DNA from: Rhipicephalus microplus
Taxonomy: Eukaryota > Arthropoda > Arachnida > Ixodida > Ixodidae
Length of the DNA stretch: 64,000 bases
Reading direction: 5' to 3'
NCBI RefSeq assembly: GCF_043290135.1
Contig: NC_134710.1
Coordinates: forward strand, 457,870,376 to 457,934,375
How positions within the stretch are numbered: position 1 is the first letter of the stretch; each line of letters starts with the position of its first letter. The notes beneath the pieces were generated by a model. The model saw only the letters and a program-made list of their open reading frames with translations. It did not search any database and had not been told where the DNA came from. The position numbers and the translations under genes were made by a program. Positions 22,246 to 34,059 of the stretch are shown here, piece by piece.

Positions 22246-22251
22246 AATAAA
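22246..22251 (+). promoter_or_regulatory. poly(A) signal AATAAA
   Basis: Canonical hexamer 66 bases after the stop at 22180, in the expected place for a short 3' UTR of the exon at 21961-22180. Confidence 0.55.
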
Positions 22252-22259
22252 CATAAGCC

Positions 22260-23448
22260 ACAAGACCAAACAGCTGTTTCTATAACTTAATTTTCACCTT
22301 GAACATAAGAAACTAGCTAGCTACACGAGACAACGCAAAAACAGTATATTTTCGTACAAACATGAAAACTGTTTCGACGACATAGTCCCTTTTGATAAGG
22401 AACAGCTCCAGTTAAGTTACGCTACTATAAACTTCCCTAGAAAATACAAGTGCTATATACGTAGTCAAAATCATGAATACTACGTTTTCTATAAGCTTTG
22501 ACATTTCTTGACTTCTTGATGAAACAAGCGCCAACATGTACGAAGACTTAGAAAGACGAAGAACGGACATATTTGTACACACTCTTACAATTGGCGCTTC
22601 TTTTTAATGAACCTATACCCACAGGCTAAACTGGCACTCATCCTAAATGTAATTTCTCAACATGCTGCGTAATGTCGAGTATGGCACACTTATGCTTACT
22701 TCCAGCTAGGCTTTCACATAATATAAATTGTTTTTGTTAGTTATGCGGGCGCATTTTATATGACTTTTATTACAACGTGAATGCACGTGAGCACTACAGC
22801 GTCAGCAATAACATTTTGTCTGTGTTAACTAAAAGTTAGGGCGTGCTGGGTGGCATGAACATAACGACCTTATTGAGGGGTTTCCAATTAGCTAAGTTAG
22901 CAGTCCACAGTCAAAAAGTTTATTGCACCAAGTGCCGGCAAAGTGAAGGTAGTGGACCCGGGTCTCCATGAACAACATTTACTGTGGCTGTGCCTAACTA
23001 CATACCTTGCCGACCTTAGAACGAGCTTGCATTTTCATCGGATAGATTAACTAAGCAAACTGATCCCGTGCCGCAAGGCAAACTTCATTTGTGTTAGCTG
23101 TAGGTAATGTTTTAATGGCACTTAGGCGAAATCGCACTTCAAGTTCTGCGCGTCACAGAGGCATTCCTCACTTCAGAGCTGCTGCCTAAAAATAACGGTA
23201 CTGTGCCGAAAAGTTATTCACCTTCAAACACTGGATAAAATTGTTCTCTACAAACATAGTGACGCGCTTCTGGCAACTTTAGTGAAAAGGCGGCGATGGT
23301 TTATAGATCATAGTAAGTGGCATTCAAATTTCTTGATAGTTCTTACTAGCCTCTACAAAAAATTATAGTCGTTCAGCAGAAGTTCTAAAGCCACAAGTCA
23401 CCCGGTATGCATATAACATGAAGAAAAGTGACACATTGTCTGCCACCG
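22260..23448. other. AT-rich spacer, no gene recognised
   Basis: No open frame with a motif, no splice pair and no recognised repeat over 1.2 kb. Confidence 0.5.
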
Positions 23449-23780
23449 CCTGTCACCACCCTGCTGGTAATGTGTACATACGTTCTGCAGATTGTCTGCA
23501 GAGCCCAAGTCTACAGGTTGTCTGCAGGAAGTCTGTTTCCAAGATGCAGGTTGTCTGTAGAAAGTCTGTTTCTAGGATGCAGCTTTTCTGTAGAAAGTCT
23601 GTTTTCAGATGCACCTTCTCTGCAGAAAGTATGTGGGCGGGATGGAGATTTGCTGCAAAAAGTCTGCTACCGGGGGGCAGAATACAGTAGCTGACAGACA
23701 GATTTTCTGTAACCCCCCGTCACCTTTCTGTGGGCCATAGGTACATCCGTTCTGCAGAATGTCTGCAGAGCCTCAGTAGC
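23449..23780 (+). repeat. minisatellite element, 33-bp units (small copy)
   Basis: About four to five units of the form AAGTCTGTTTCTAGGATGCAGCTTTTCTGTAG... with a 33-base period (23510-23690). They are bracketed by two direct repeats of about 55 bp (23449-23505 and 23719-23775, sharing GTCACC and TTCTGCAGA.TGTCTGCAGAGCC). The same family in reverse orientation and much longer is at 44945-45855. Open frames across it are by-products of a 33-base unit lacking stops. Confidence 0.8.
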
Positions 23781-25370
23781 CACTTGATTCAGCGTGTTTG
23801 CGGAATATGTGTTCATGAGAAAATCTGTGACATCTGAATACCCTTGCATACGTGCATTGAATGAAATAAAATGCAATGGTATTTTCATTTTGTTTCATTT
23901 ATTTATCTTCGTTATACTGCATCAGATGCATGTCTTCTCCTAATTTTGTGGAGTAAAAAAAGGAGCACTTGACATTATTTCGCCATTACTTTTGTACGTG
24001 CTGTGCTTTGATCTCATTTTTTGAAGGAGTGAGCCCAAGCTCCGTTTTAAGATGTCTTCACGGCACCTGTATTTCAGGCATGTGCACCCTATAGAAAACA
24101 AAAATAAATCCTAGAGACATCGTATAGGTGGGTAAGATCAGTAGGTTGTTTTCAGATTGTGAATATCAAAACAATTTTGCTGGAATAGTTTGTAATCTTT
24201 GGTATCATATGTGACAAGGGCAAGGCAAGACACTTATGTTTGTTGGAATGGACAAATTAAAAAGCTTGAAACCTTGCACATAGAAAAACACTGCATTGAC
24301 CATGATGAGACATGACCACCTGTTTTGAGGTAACACATTTTGAGAAGTACGACTCCTTAGTCAAGAATGGAACACTGTATTGCTACCTACGGAGAGTCAT
24401 TATCACGCTGTATTGGCGATGCATATAACAAGAAACTAGAGCATAAGAAGTGAAAACTTGAGCGCCAACTTAAAACGCAACAATAAAATATAGGTCATAT
24501 GGCATTTAGAAAGAGTTATATAGAGCCCAGCAACTCACCTAATTATATCTCAATCTAACAATAACGTGCTACTACCGTTTACAGGGCATATGTGTTAGTC
24601 TTTACAACGCCGCATAAGTTACAAGGAATACAAACTGCAGCATAAAGAGAAAAGTTCAAAAAAGTATGCATGGAATGACTTACATAAGAAAACCGTGGGC
24701 ATACATAGCACTCATATCAAAATTTTTTGTGTGTTCGCAACGACACTTTTGATAATATCCTATGAAAATACCAATATTAGTCTCTCCAAGTTAAACAAAA
24801 GTGCCTGACAAACTTCCACTCATAATTGCGCATTTTACTAATTTTTCAAATAGAGTAATATATTACACGCAAAGTTACACAACAACAAGGAGGAGGGAAC
24901 CAGCGCGTATGCTAACTTTCAACAAAGTGTTTTATCTAAACCGAAGCACCAGTAAACACAAGGGTGATGCTCACACTCTGCAGCCAGATGTCATGCGAAA
25001 AGGATAACTTTTGTTGTCAATATGCTTTTTACAGGAGACGGGCAGAAAAGTTTTCATTTTCTTATCGTAACCATTTTAACAAGATATGCAAGACAACCAC
25101 AAAATTAATGCTCATTCAAATATTGTAATTTGTTTTCTGAGAGGGGCAAGGATGACGTGCTTTCACAAGTGCTACCGAACTATCTGATTTTGGCGGCTTC
25201 TGGTTTTAGTCTAGTTAGTTCATCGTGGTCTGTCAACGCCACCTTCGCGTTCTAAAAAATTGGGGCAGATGGATGCATTGTGGAGCTTGTGGGTGTTCCC
25301 GATTTTTCAAAACACCAAGGTTTTATTGACAAACCGTGATGAACTAGACTATTTATAAAAGCCACGCCCA
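23781..25370. other. AT-rich spacer, no gene recognised
   Basis: Only short open frames. Nothing recognised except short poly(A)/poly(T) runs. Confidence 0.5.
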
Positions 25371-25371
25371 G

Positions 25372-25612
25372 CAGCGATGGTCTTGTGGCTAAGGTACTCG
25401 GTCGCCGAACCGCAGATCGCGGGATCAAATCCTGGCTGCGGCGGCTGCATTTACGATGGAGGTGGAATTGTTGTAGGCCCGTGTGCTCAGATTTGGGTGC
25501 ACGTGAAAGAACCACAGGTGGTCGAAATTTCCGAAGCCCTCCACTACGGCGTCTTGTATAATCATATGGAGGTTTTTGGACGTTACACCACACATATCGA
25601 TCATCAATCAAA
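25372..25612 (+). repeat. Ruka-type SINE, full length
   Basis: tRNA-like head with CTTGTGGCTAAGGTACTCGG and a box B (GCGGGATCAAATCC), the conserved body including GCCCGTGTGCTCAGATTTGG, and the tail ATCGATCATCAATCAA. A weak AAGCCAC repeat at both flanks may be the target duplication. Confidence 0.92.
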
Positions 25613-26713
25613 CCATAAGCCACCAAAATCGCAAAGTTGGGTAGCGATTGTGTAAGCACGCCGTTCCTGTCCCTCTCAGAAAAAAAATTTAATATTTGAA
25701 TGGACATTATTTTCGTGGTTGTTTGCATATATTGTTAAAATGGTTATGATATAAGCTTTTCTGCCCGTCTTCTGTAAAATATACGCTTCTCTGCCCATCT
25801 TCTGTAAAAATCAGAATGAGAATAAGAATACTTCTCTGCGCATGACATGTGGCTGTAGCGTTTGAGCATCACCACTATGTTTGCTGGTGCTTGAGTTGAA
25901 GTAAACCATTTTGTGTAAAGTTAGCGCACGTGGTGAGTCCTCTTTTCTTCTCCTTGAGTCACCTTTCACTGAGTATTGCTTAATGACTTACTAACAAAGA
26001 TAAATTTCTCTTTTTGCTAACTGCTTTGAAATGCCTATAACGCCCAATGAAGAGTCATAAGTGTAGCCATATATTTAGGACATATTCAGTTGCAGTCGCT
26101 TCTGTGTAGCTAGCACAAGAGGCAGTGCTTAGTATACTGAAAATATGTGGCCAATCATAGGTGTGCCATTTACTGTACTCCAGTCAAAAATGAGTGTCAT
26201 AAGAAGACCAGTGTATCTTGATGAACACTACCAAAACAATCTCAATTTCCAGGATTATTGCTTAATAAAATTTCCTGCATAATGTTGCTGATGAACCTCT
26301 ATTGCCAAAATAAAACATGTGGCCTATATCATAAATCAAAAGAGGAAATTATCTCAGTTTTGCACACTACGTAAAGGTTGAACTATATTATGTATGCTAT
26401 ATGAGTAGCAACTATAATTGAGAGGCGTATTAATCATGGTATCTACGATTTTCGAAAATTCTGCTCGGCGACGAAAATACCTAGGAGCTTAAGGTATGTT
26501 GCATAAAAGTACAATGGAGTAAATTAGGAAGCCGAGATTTTTCCTGGAGCCAAAATAACCTAGTCGTTACCAATGGTTACATCATGGCTTTCACACTGGA
26601 AGTTCACGACTATACAAAACTGGTAGCATATTTTTTTTATTGAGAAAGGTTTTCTTTGAGAACCTACTGCAGAGTGAACTAACATCTATCACGGCACTGA
26701 ATTATGCTAATGC
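25613..26713. other. AT-rich spacer, no gene recognised
   Basis: No coding motif seen. Contains a tandem echo of CTTCTCTGCCC.TCTTCTGTAAA (25758-25808) and little else. Confidence 0.5.
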
Positions 26714-27109
26714 GTACCAAAAAGATGATGATCATGTTGTGTGGCGCTTTATGGCGCAAGGGCCAATTGATGGCCAAAGAGCAACATTTCAATGACTAAG
26801 GATGTGGACAATGATTTGTTGCGTGGCTGTAAAGGGGCCTTAAAATTCCTCGCGATAATGTGGCTAAAAACATAAATAATAAATCCATTAAAGAGGCATT
26901 ATATGTATAGTAAAATTGGTGACAAAAGGTTTTGATAATAAAAACATGTGTAAAATATTTTGCACTTGCACAAGTGCCTCATCAGTGCCCTTGTGTCCAA
27001 TGGCCGCGAGGCAAGTGCTTTTCAATATAGCTACTGCAGCAGCAACCTCTCTTGAGAGGTTGCGCTACGGAATGCCTGGGGTATATGACATGGTAAAAGT
27101 GGACACCTT

Positions 27110-30100
27110 CTTAAAAAGCTAGCAGTGATTTATGAGTGAACAGTGGTTCCCTACCGACGAACAATGAAGGGTGTAAAGGTATATGTTGTCGGTAGGATTA
27201 TGAAAAGTGTTATTTTCTTAGATTGTTCAATTGTTTGCACTGGATTAAAATGTGAAGGACTGTTAGTGCTCCACCACATCTGTCAAACAGTGGTCGATCG
27301 CCACCGGACAAAAGAAATGACTGTATCTTGTATGTGTGTCAATTCCTGAGCTTCGTTATTGTTACCTCTGTATGACTTGATTTAGATACTGGCGGCCAAT
27401 GGCCAAGGTGTGGCTTAAGAATGTGTAGTTTGTTTTGTGTGTGTCTATCATACTTGCTCTGCCAGCCTGAGCTTTCGCTTGAGAAACGGCGTAGAATCAA
27501 CGGCCAGGATTGATATGGGTGTAGTGGCAGTGCTTTCGTGGACGGATGCAGCAAGCTGATCCGCCATCACGTTGCCTCGAATATCACGGTGCCTTGGCAC
27601 CCAGCACAGTACAACATTTTGTTTGAGTGTTTGAATTGTGCATAAAATGAAGTAAAGTGAGATGAGGACAAAATATTTTTGTTTTTAAGAGTGTGCAGAG
27701 CCGTTACCACACCGAGGGAGACCGTATAAATTACTGCTTTTTGTAGTTGTAGTTGTTGGATGTGTTTAGCGGCCACAAGTATCGCATAAGCTTCCGCTGT
27801 GAAGATACTTGTCTCAGAATGTAGAGGCCCAGCATCCGAAAAGAATGGGCTGACAGCAGCGTAGGACACGGAGGAGATAGACTTAGAGGCATCTGTAAAG
27901 AACACAGGACGTATGTATTTGTGTTAAAGTTCCAGGAAGTGTGTCCGGATATAGGCAATGGGCGATGTTTTTTTCGTTTCTCGGAAAGACCCACCGCATT
28001 CTGTAGTCTGCTACTGCCAAGGTGGCGGGTATGCTAGGGGAGCCAATAAATTGTGTTCCAGTAAGACACCAGTTTTCTCAGCTAGACCCGTGAGGCGAAC
28101 TGAGTATGGCGGCGTCATCGAAGGTCTGTTTTGAAACAGTATGAAGCTCGAGAAATCATTAATAGTAGAGTATCAGGCGTTCTTCTTGTCTGCTTTCACC
28201 TTAAGGAAATAAACAAAAGGCATGGAAGTTCTCCGCCGATGAAACGACCACTCATTTAACTCAACGTTAGGCTTTTTTGGGGGCTCGTACTAAAAGCACC
28301 CGTAGAAAGGCGGATGCCCAAATGGTGCACGGGGTCCAGCATCTTCAAAGCGCATTGAGTTGCAGACTGATAAACAATGGCCCCACAATATAAGCTGGTG
28401 CGAATGAGGCTTCTATAGAGGTTCAAGAGACATTGCCAGTCACTACGCCCCTTAGTACGTGACAACACTTTTAAAACTTCATGGCTTTTAAACATTTTGT
28501 TCTTAAATACTTGATATGTGGTGCGAAGGTCAACTTGTCCTATATTAAGCCTAAGAATTTATGTTCTGCATTAACAGAGAGACGTTGACTGTTCGGTTCA
28601 ATGTTGGGTTCTGAGTGCATGCCTTTCTTTCGGGCGAACAAGACACACGTGCTTTTTGTAGGTTCAGTCGGAATCCCTTTTCCTCTGCCCATTTAGAGAC
28701 TTTGTTTAAACCTGACTGAACCTGCCGCTTCTACATTGCCAGGTTGCATGGCTTAAAGCCAAGCTGGACGTCATCGACTAGGTACAATAGAACACGTTGC
28801 GGGGGATGGACAGGTGCAAGGAATTCATTTTGGTAACGAAAAGTTTACAACTAAGTACACCACTGGCAGTACTTCCGTTTCTTGGACAAATGTTTGGGAG
28901 AGAACACTTGCCACACGCACACCGAATGTCTGATTGGACAAGTAACTCTCGATTGTGGAAAGAATTCTACCGCGCACACACAGGTGAGAGAAGTCTCTTA
29001 ATATGCCAAAACGCCATGTTGTGTCTTAAGCCTTCTCGATATCGAGAAAAATTGAGAGGAAGTATTGTTTATGGACGAAAACGTCTCGGATCTTTGCCTC
29101 GATACGCACTAGATAATTGGTTGTGAATCTACCCTCTCGAAACCCACACTTGTATTGGTCGAGCAGATTGTGTGTTTCAAGAAATGTAAAAGCAGGCGGT
29201 TTATCATTTTTTCAAAAAATTTACAAAGGCAGCTGGTTAGTTGCATGGGCCTATAACTTGAAACTGAGGAAGGGTCCTTGCCCTGTTTCGAAATAGGAAT
29301 AACAATAGCCTCTTTTCAGGAAGTAAGCATGGTGCCAGAAAGCCAAAAAGCATTGTATAATGAGAGTAAAGTTGTTCGTGTTTTGAGCAGTAGGTTTTTA
29401 TACACTTCATACACGACATGGTCGTGGCTTGGTGCAGAATTACTGCAGGAGTTTAGTGATATTTGTAGCTCAGCTAATTTGAAAGGTTGGTTGTATGCCT
29501 CGTATTTTGTACACTTGTATTCTAGTTTCTGTTTTTCTATTTTTGCTTTATATCTTTGAAAACTTCAGTATAGTGTGACGAGCTAGACACCTGCTTGTAG
29601 TTTGCACCGAGGAAGTTCGCCTGATCTTCGAGGCTGTCACTCTGTGTGCTTTCGAGTGAGAGTAAATGCACTTATCTTTCTGCAACTCTACCAACCATGT
29701 TCGAGATTTTAGCCTCTTAGATATTTCTATTGACTCCTGATAAAAACTTGTGCCAGCTTTCCCTTCTGGTCTGCCGACACGTTCTGCTGGCCTGAGACTT
29801 CATTTTCTTAAAGATGTCAAGATTTTCGGCTGTCGGTGAGTTCCGAAGCAACCTCCATGCGTTCCGAAGCAACCTCCAAGCAAACTCCATGCGAAGCAAC
29901 CTCCAAGCAACCTCCATGCTCCAGGTCCACCATGGCACACGTCGTTTTCCAGGGTGTCCATTCGTTTGTGGGATGCATTTTGTTGCTGCATCGATCAGTA
30001 ACGCTGTGAAGTAGTTTACAGCCGCATCAATGCTTAAAGTGCATATGTCATGCCAATTTAAATGTGTGATGGTATAAAGCTGTTCCCAGTTGGCTTTGCT

Positions 30101-30840
30101 TAATAGCCATTTCGTAACCTGGGGTGGGCAATCAGTTGATGAACGTGTGCTCAAAACTACGGGAAAATGGTCACCCGTATAGATTTGTGATGACTATCTA
30201 GTAAAGTAGAGGCACGAGCGATGAAGATACTATGCTTAAGTATATTGAGGATTAGGCATTGTAAGCGAGGTTAAATAGGTTGGTTCTTTTCGATTCAGGA
30301 GACACGCGCTGTAAGAGAGAAGAAACTGTTCAATCAGTCAACCTCCGGCGTTAAAACGAGAGTCGCCGTTATGTGTAATAAAGTCCCCTAGTCCCCTAGA
30401 CTCGAGAAGTTCATCGATCAAGGACTGGAATTCATGTTTCTTTAGTTGAAAATGTCGAGGTATGTATATAGAGCAAATAGTGACGAGTTTGATTAGAAGC
30501 ACCACTCGAACAGCCACTGCCTCAAGAGACGTTGGGAGTTTTTGGTGTTTACAGGCTAAAATTTGCTTAACTATAACAGCTACACCTCCAGATGATGCCA
30601 CGGCATCATCGCGGTCCTTTCGAAAACTATTGTAAGTGCGTAAAAAGTTGGTGTGCTTAGATTTTAGGTGTGTTTCTTATACACACAGCAGTTTTAGTGA
30701 GTGAATGTGTAGAAGTTTGTGAACATCGTCGAGGTTTGTGAGAAGGCTTATAAAATTCCTTTGTATAATCTGTGTTTCCATATTTGATGGAAAGTGGTGC
30801 TTTTTGTATGGAAATGAAGTGGCTGTTCAAGTGGGAAGTT
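27110..30840 (-). pseudogene. I-clade LINE ORF2: endonuclease, RT, RNase H, Cys/His tail
   Basis: The endonuclease at 30840-30338 includes SSGGVAVIVKQ and TICSIYIPRH; GDF is followed by a damaged motif. 29717-30154 is the linker (NSPTAENLDIFKK). RT fragments lie between 29160 and 28256, with the thumb block MFKSHEVLKVLSRTKG and HHLGIRLSTGAF. RNase H 27567-27905 has FFTDASKSISSVSYAA with the catalytic Asp. 27110-27300 gives DRCGGALTVLHILIQC, a C-terminal zinc-like motif missing its first Cys. A 24-base unit containing WRLLR is repeated near 29850-29920. Inactive. Confidence 0.83.
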
Positions 30841-30845
30841 GTAGC

Positions 30846-31964
30846 TTAGGTAGCAGGGCGATCGCCGGGCCCTGTTATTGGTTTCTTGTTTTTTTTTTCA
30901 GCACGCTCTAGTGAGCCACAAAGCATTTCCGGCGCCTGAGGTGCCGTGTTTGTGTCCATTGCCTCATGTGAAGCACTGGACGCCTGCGTACGCGAGCTGA
31001 TGTTGCGTAAATCGACGTCGCCTGGACTCGCCTGAGTCTCTGGTTTGGTAGGTGGAGCAGGCTTGGCTGCTTCCACCATTGGGGCGGCCACCACACCCGA
31101 TGGCTCACTTTGCGTGAGCCATCGAGAGCCGAACACATTCGGCGTGCTTCTTTGAAGGAGACGTTTTTGTGGATCTTCAGCGTGATGTTTTTTCTTTTTC
31201 CCACTGTGGACAAGAACGTGAATACGACCCGTGGTCTCCGTCACAGTTTACACAATATGGGGTTTTTTTACATTTGTCAGAGACGTGGCCTTGGGCACCA
31301 CATTTTGCACAAGCAGATCGACCATGACTGCTCTGAAAGTCATGGCCGAACCTTTGACACTGGTAACATCGACGGGGGTTTGGTATGTAGGGTCTGTCTT
31401 TGTATAGCCAGTTTCTATTGTTTGTGGTAGTTCACTGAAGGCAAAGGTCGGTACCAAGTGTTTCGTGGGGATGTCCAGATTGTTCCTTCGAATGACGATT
31501 TGCTTCACATTGATCACATTCTGTTCTTTCCAGCCCTCGAGGAGCTTAGCCTCCTTCAGGTCAAGGAGGCCTGTGTCGGAAACAACTCCACGTGCGGAGT
31601 TCATGGATCGATGAGGTCTTACGCTGATGGAAATGTCGCCGAATGTTCCAAGGTCCTTTAGTTTGTCAAATTTTGCTTTGTTACGGTGTTCTAAAAGAAG
31701 GTGGCCACTAGCCATTTTTGTAACTTTATAGCCATCACCTAACGTGGCTGTCAGTGACCGCGACACTATGAACAGGGACACTGTTCTGGCTATTTTGTTG
31801 GGCTTCTCACTGTGTACGACTTGATAGCGAGGAAATACTTCTTCAGGTCAGCTGAAATAGGAAAATTCTTTGGTGCGTACGCGCTTTGAAGCACCACGAT
31901 CATTGAGAAGTGCAAAGGTTTTATGCATGATCGAGGAATGTAATTCAGTAACAGTTGCGGCCAT
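30846..31964 (-). pseudogene. I-clade LINE ORF1 (Gag-like, CCHC knuckles)
   Basis: A likely start ATG in good context (GTGGATGGCCGC) at 31964. A stop near 31850 is followed by the long frame 31248-31781. That frame has MASGHLLLEHRNKAKFDKL, RGVVSDTGLLDL and TKHLVPTFAFSELPQTIETGYTK, the Gag-like RNA-binding fold of I-clade ORF1. Just after a frameshift (about 31430-31250) other frames show Cys-x2-Cys-x4-His-x4-Cys knuckles. The tail (30846-31244) is Pro/Ala/Thr-rich. The protein would bind the LINE RNA. Confidence 0.78.
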
Positions 31965-32456
31965 CCACCACGAAGCCCAACGAGGGGACGCTACAAGATT
32001 CATGAAACGCGAAACATGCAGACGCCAGCCCTACACCGCTACTATAAACTAATGTGCGTAGGCCAAGGTTGGCTAGTTGCACAAGGCTAACCCAAGCCGC
32101 CTATGAAATTGGGGAAGTAACAGAAGAAATCAGAAGACAGAATTGATTTAAAGAGGAAAAAAGACGAAGATGTAGGGAAAGAAAGAGGTAGAAAAAGGCG
32201 GCTGCCGATTTCGCCTGGGTGGGTCAGCGCAGAGGTGCTGTCTACGTGAAGCCGGGGCCAAAGGGGTGCGTTGCCTTTGCCGGGGGGCCTTAAAGGTCCA
32301 AGCACCCAGCGTAAGCTCAACCCCTAAGATCCCCTTTTCCCAGGACATGGCTCAGCCACGCACGGCTAGGCGTTTGAGGGAGTCGAAACCCCCCGCAGCT
32401 CGGGTCCGTGGTGTCTCTACACACTAAACACCTGCTCGCGCAGACGCCCGTGCGGG
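31965..32456 (-). repeat. 5' UTR of I-clade LINE (copy C)
   Basis: About 490 bases between the target duplication and the ORF1 start, homologous to 15390-15860 beside copy A. Pyrimidine-rich on the LINE strand (TTTCTTTCCC.. near 32180), which fits an internal LINE promoter region, though no core promoter element was identified. Confidence 0.68.
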
Positions 32457-33018
32457 GTACCAAATAGATGAATGTGGCTCAGAGCACATATCGAAGCAAA
32501 ATAATCGAAGAAAGGATAATAAGAACAGTACATCAAAAAATTATGATTGTTACCCTGAAAACATCACACTTAAGAACAATTAAAAGATTGCAACATTCAT
32601 AGGTATGCGTCTTTCTAATATACTGATTTCCTGAAGAAAGCAACAGCCTGAAAACTGGATGATTGGCTGATAGCATCAGCCATGATGATTGATTAATGCT
32701 ATTATATAATATTAGGGTGAGTGACATTTGGTTCAGCATCACAAACTAGCCAAAGCTAAGAAAGCTTATTTCTGTGCTACGTTCACCTAATAGATGTTCT
32801 GCATTGTTCAAGTGACCACTTCCTTCATAGTAACGAGAACTTTGACAAATACAAAAATGTGAACATCTGAACTGTAGCAATTTAGGAACAAAGTATTTCC
32901 ACTAGTAAGTATGAACTCAGGTGTGTCAATCAAACAGACAAGGGGGGATGTAGAGGCAGTTGTCATTTTCACTAAGCAATGTTTCAACTCGCCTATCGAT
33001 TGAATGCTTCGAACTTAC

Positions 33019-33089
33019 TGCTGTCAAAGTGATACGTTTTGCTTGCGCGGCTAGTTTTGTTCGTTTACTTTCCATTTTGTCAGCCTCGC
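33019..33089 (-). CDS. internal exon of a likely host nuclear-protein gene
   Basis: Acceptor CGTCTTTGCAG and donor GTAAGT bracket exactly 71 bases on the minus strand. In phase with the upstream exon at 33860-34040 it reads G-EADKMESKRTKLAAQAKRI, a basic helical segment. The upstream exon ends with one base of a codon, this exon completes it with two, and it ends in phase 0. The next exon was not found; LINE copy C lies immediately downstream. Confidence 0.55.
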
Positions 33090-33859
33090 CTGCAAAGACG
33101 ATGCATATGTGATGCACACACCTGATACACCATCCCTATTTGATACACAAATAAAAAATAAACTCGTTACTTCGAGTTAAAAGGGGCTAACGAATTTTTT
33201 AAACCGTTATTAGACACTATAGCGAACGGTCATCGCGATGCACTGTGCTCGAAAAACTCAAAGAAGCTACACCTGAACTCGTTATCGCAAATCAAGTTCA
33301 TGAAGCTTTAACGACGAATAGAATATTAGTCTGTGACAAACCAGCAACAAGAACCTACATGCATTCATGTGAGAATCAATGCCAGCGAGTTCTTGTCAAA
33401 AAATTACGCTCACTCGCTAAATCATGCTTTTGCGGTTCGCTCTGTTATACCAGTTGAACGCACGCACTTTTGATCTCGATCAAGGCCGAACTGGATCGGG
33501 CTTCATCGCAATAACGAATTGGTCACTGCTACCAAGTACATTGACACGGTACAGACTAATACAAATGGAGTCCGGTGTGGACGTCAACCAAGACGCGATG
33601 CGCAGATCGTGATCCTCGAGATCACGCATGATTGTGACCGTTTAGCAACACATGATAATTACCGAGCCTGATCTGGATCGGCGACGATTACAATCAAGAG
33701 TGCCCGTTGGCAGCGGTATAAGAGGCGGACCCCTCATGCACACTTAACGTTTTCTCATTGTCAGCAGCACAGACGCGAAATGAACACTTGCTCAGAACCA
33801 AGTACTTGCGCTGGCATCAACATAAATAAATAAATAAAATGCGGCGGTTTTACCATTAC

Positions 33860-34040
33860 CAGGGGCCACCAAGTTGGCGTCGCACGGCTCGCCGTTGCCT
33901 TGCCAAAAGACCTTGAATGCTGTGCCAGTCAAAGTCTCAACCACACTTTCATCTTTCACGACGGACGTCGCAGTAGCTACATTGACCATTCGTATCGTTG
34001 CATAGACGCCCCAAAGTTCACTTGACGCCCACTTCACCAA
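33860..34040 (-). CDS. upstream exon of the same likely host gene
   Basis: The minus-strand frame VKWASSELWGVYATIRMV ... TAFKVFWQGNGEPCDANLVAP ends at a donor (CCTG|GTAATG). The pattern of a Trp-rich strand, a variable loop and then VFW...GEPCDA resembles the small N-terminal domain that precedes BEN or related domains in multi-copy tick nuclear proteins; this is a tentative reading. The start is unclear: the nearest ATG (about 34046) is in another frame, and a stop lies upstream in frame. So either an acceptor is missed or this copy is a pseudogene. Confidence 0.45.
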
Positions 34041-34059
34041 AACATGCGACGTTCAAAGT

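Larger units (their letters stand above)
26729..32456 (-). mobile_element. I-clade LINE, copy C, full length with target-site duplication, inactive
   Basis: 5.7 kb on the minus strand: 5' UTR, ORF1 with zinc-knuckle remnants, then ORF2 endonuclease, RT, RNase H and a C-terminal Cys/His segment. The 3' UTR ends in the shared pattern TTTGGCC...TTGCGCCATAAA...ATCATCATC. Flanks read GTACCAAAAAGATGA (26714-26728) and GTACCAAATAGATGA (32457-32471), 14 of 15 identical, a clear target duplication. Numerous frameshifts and stops. Confidence 0.88.

Noticed and set aside
23418..23694. Two overlapping plus-strand frames as a small gene
   Set aside because: They span the small minisatellite copy and share its 11-residue period.
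28797..29126. Plus-strand 109-codon frame as a gene
   Set aside because: It is antisense to the RT region of LINE copy C.
31110..31661. Plus-strand frames as genes
   Set aside because: Antisense to LINE ORF1, whose zinc-knuckle and Gag-like motifs read on the minus strand.
33716..33781. GTATAAGAGG as a TATA promoter with an ATG 60 bases on
   Set aside because: The ATG opens only about 17 codons, and the site lies in the presumed intron of a minus-strand gene. Too weak to list.
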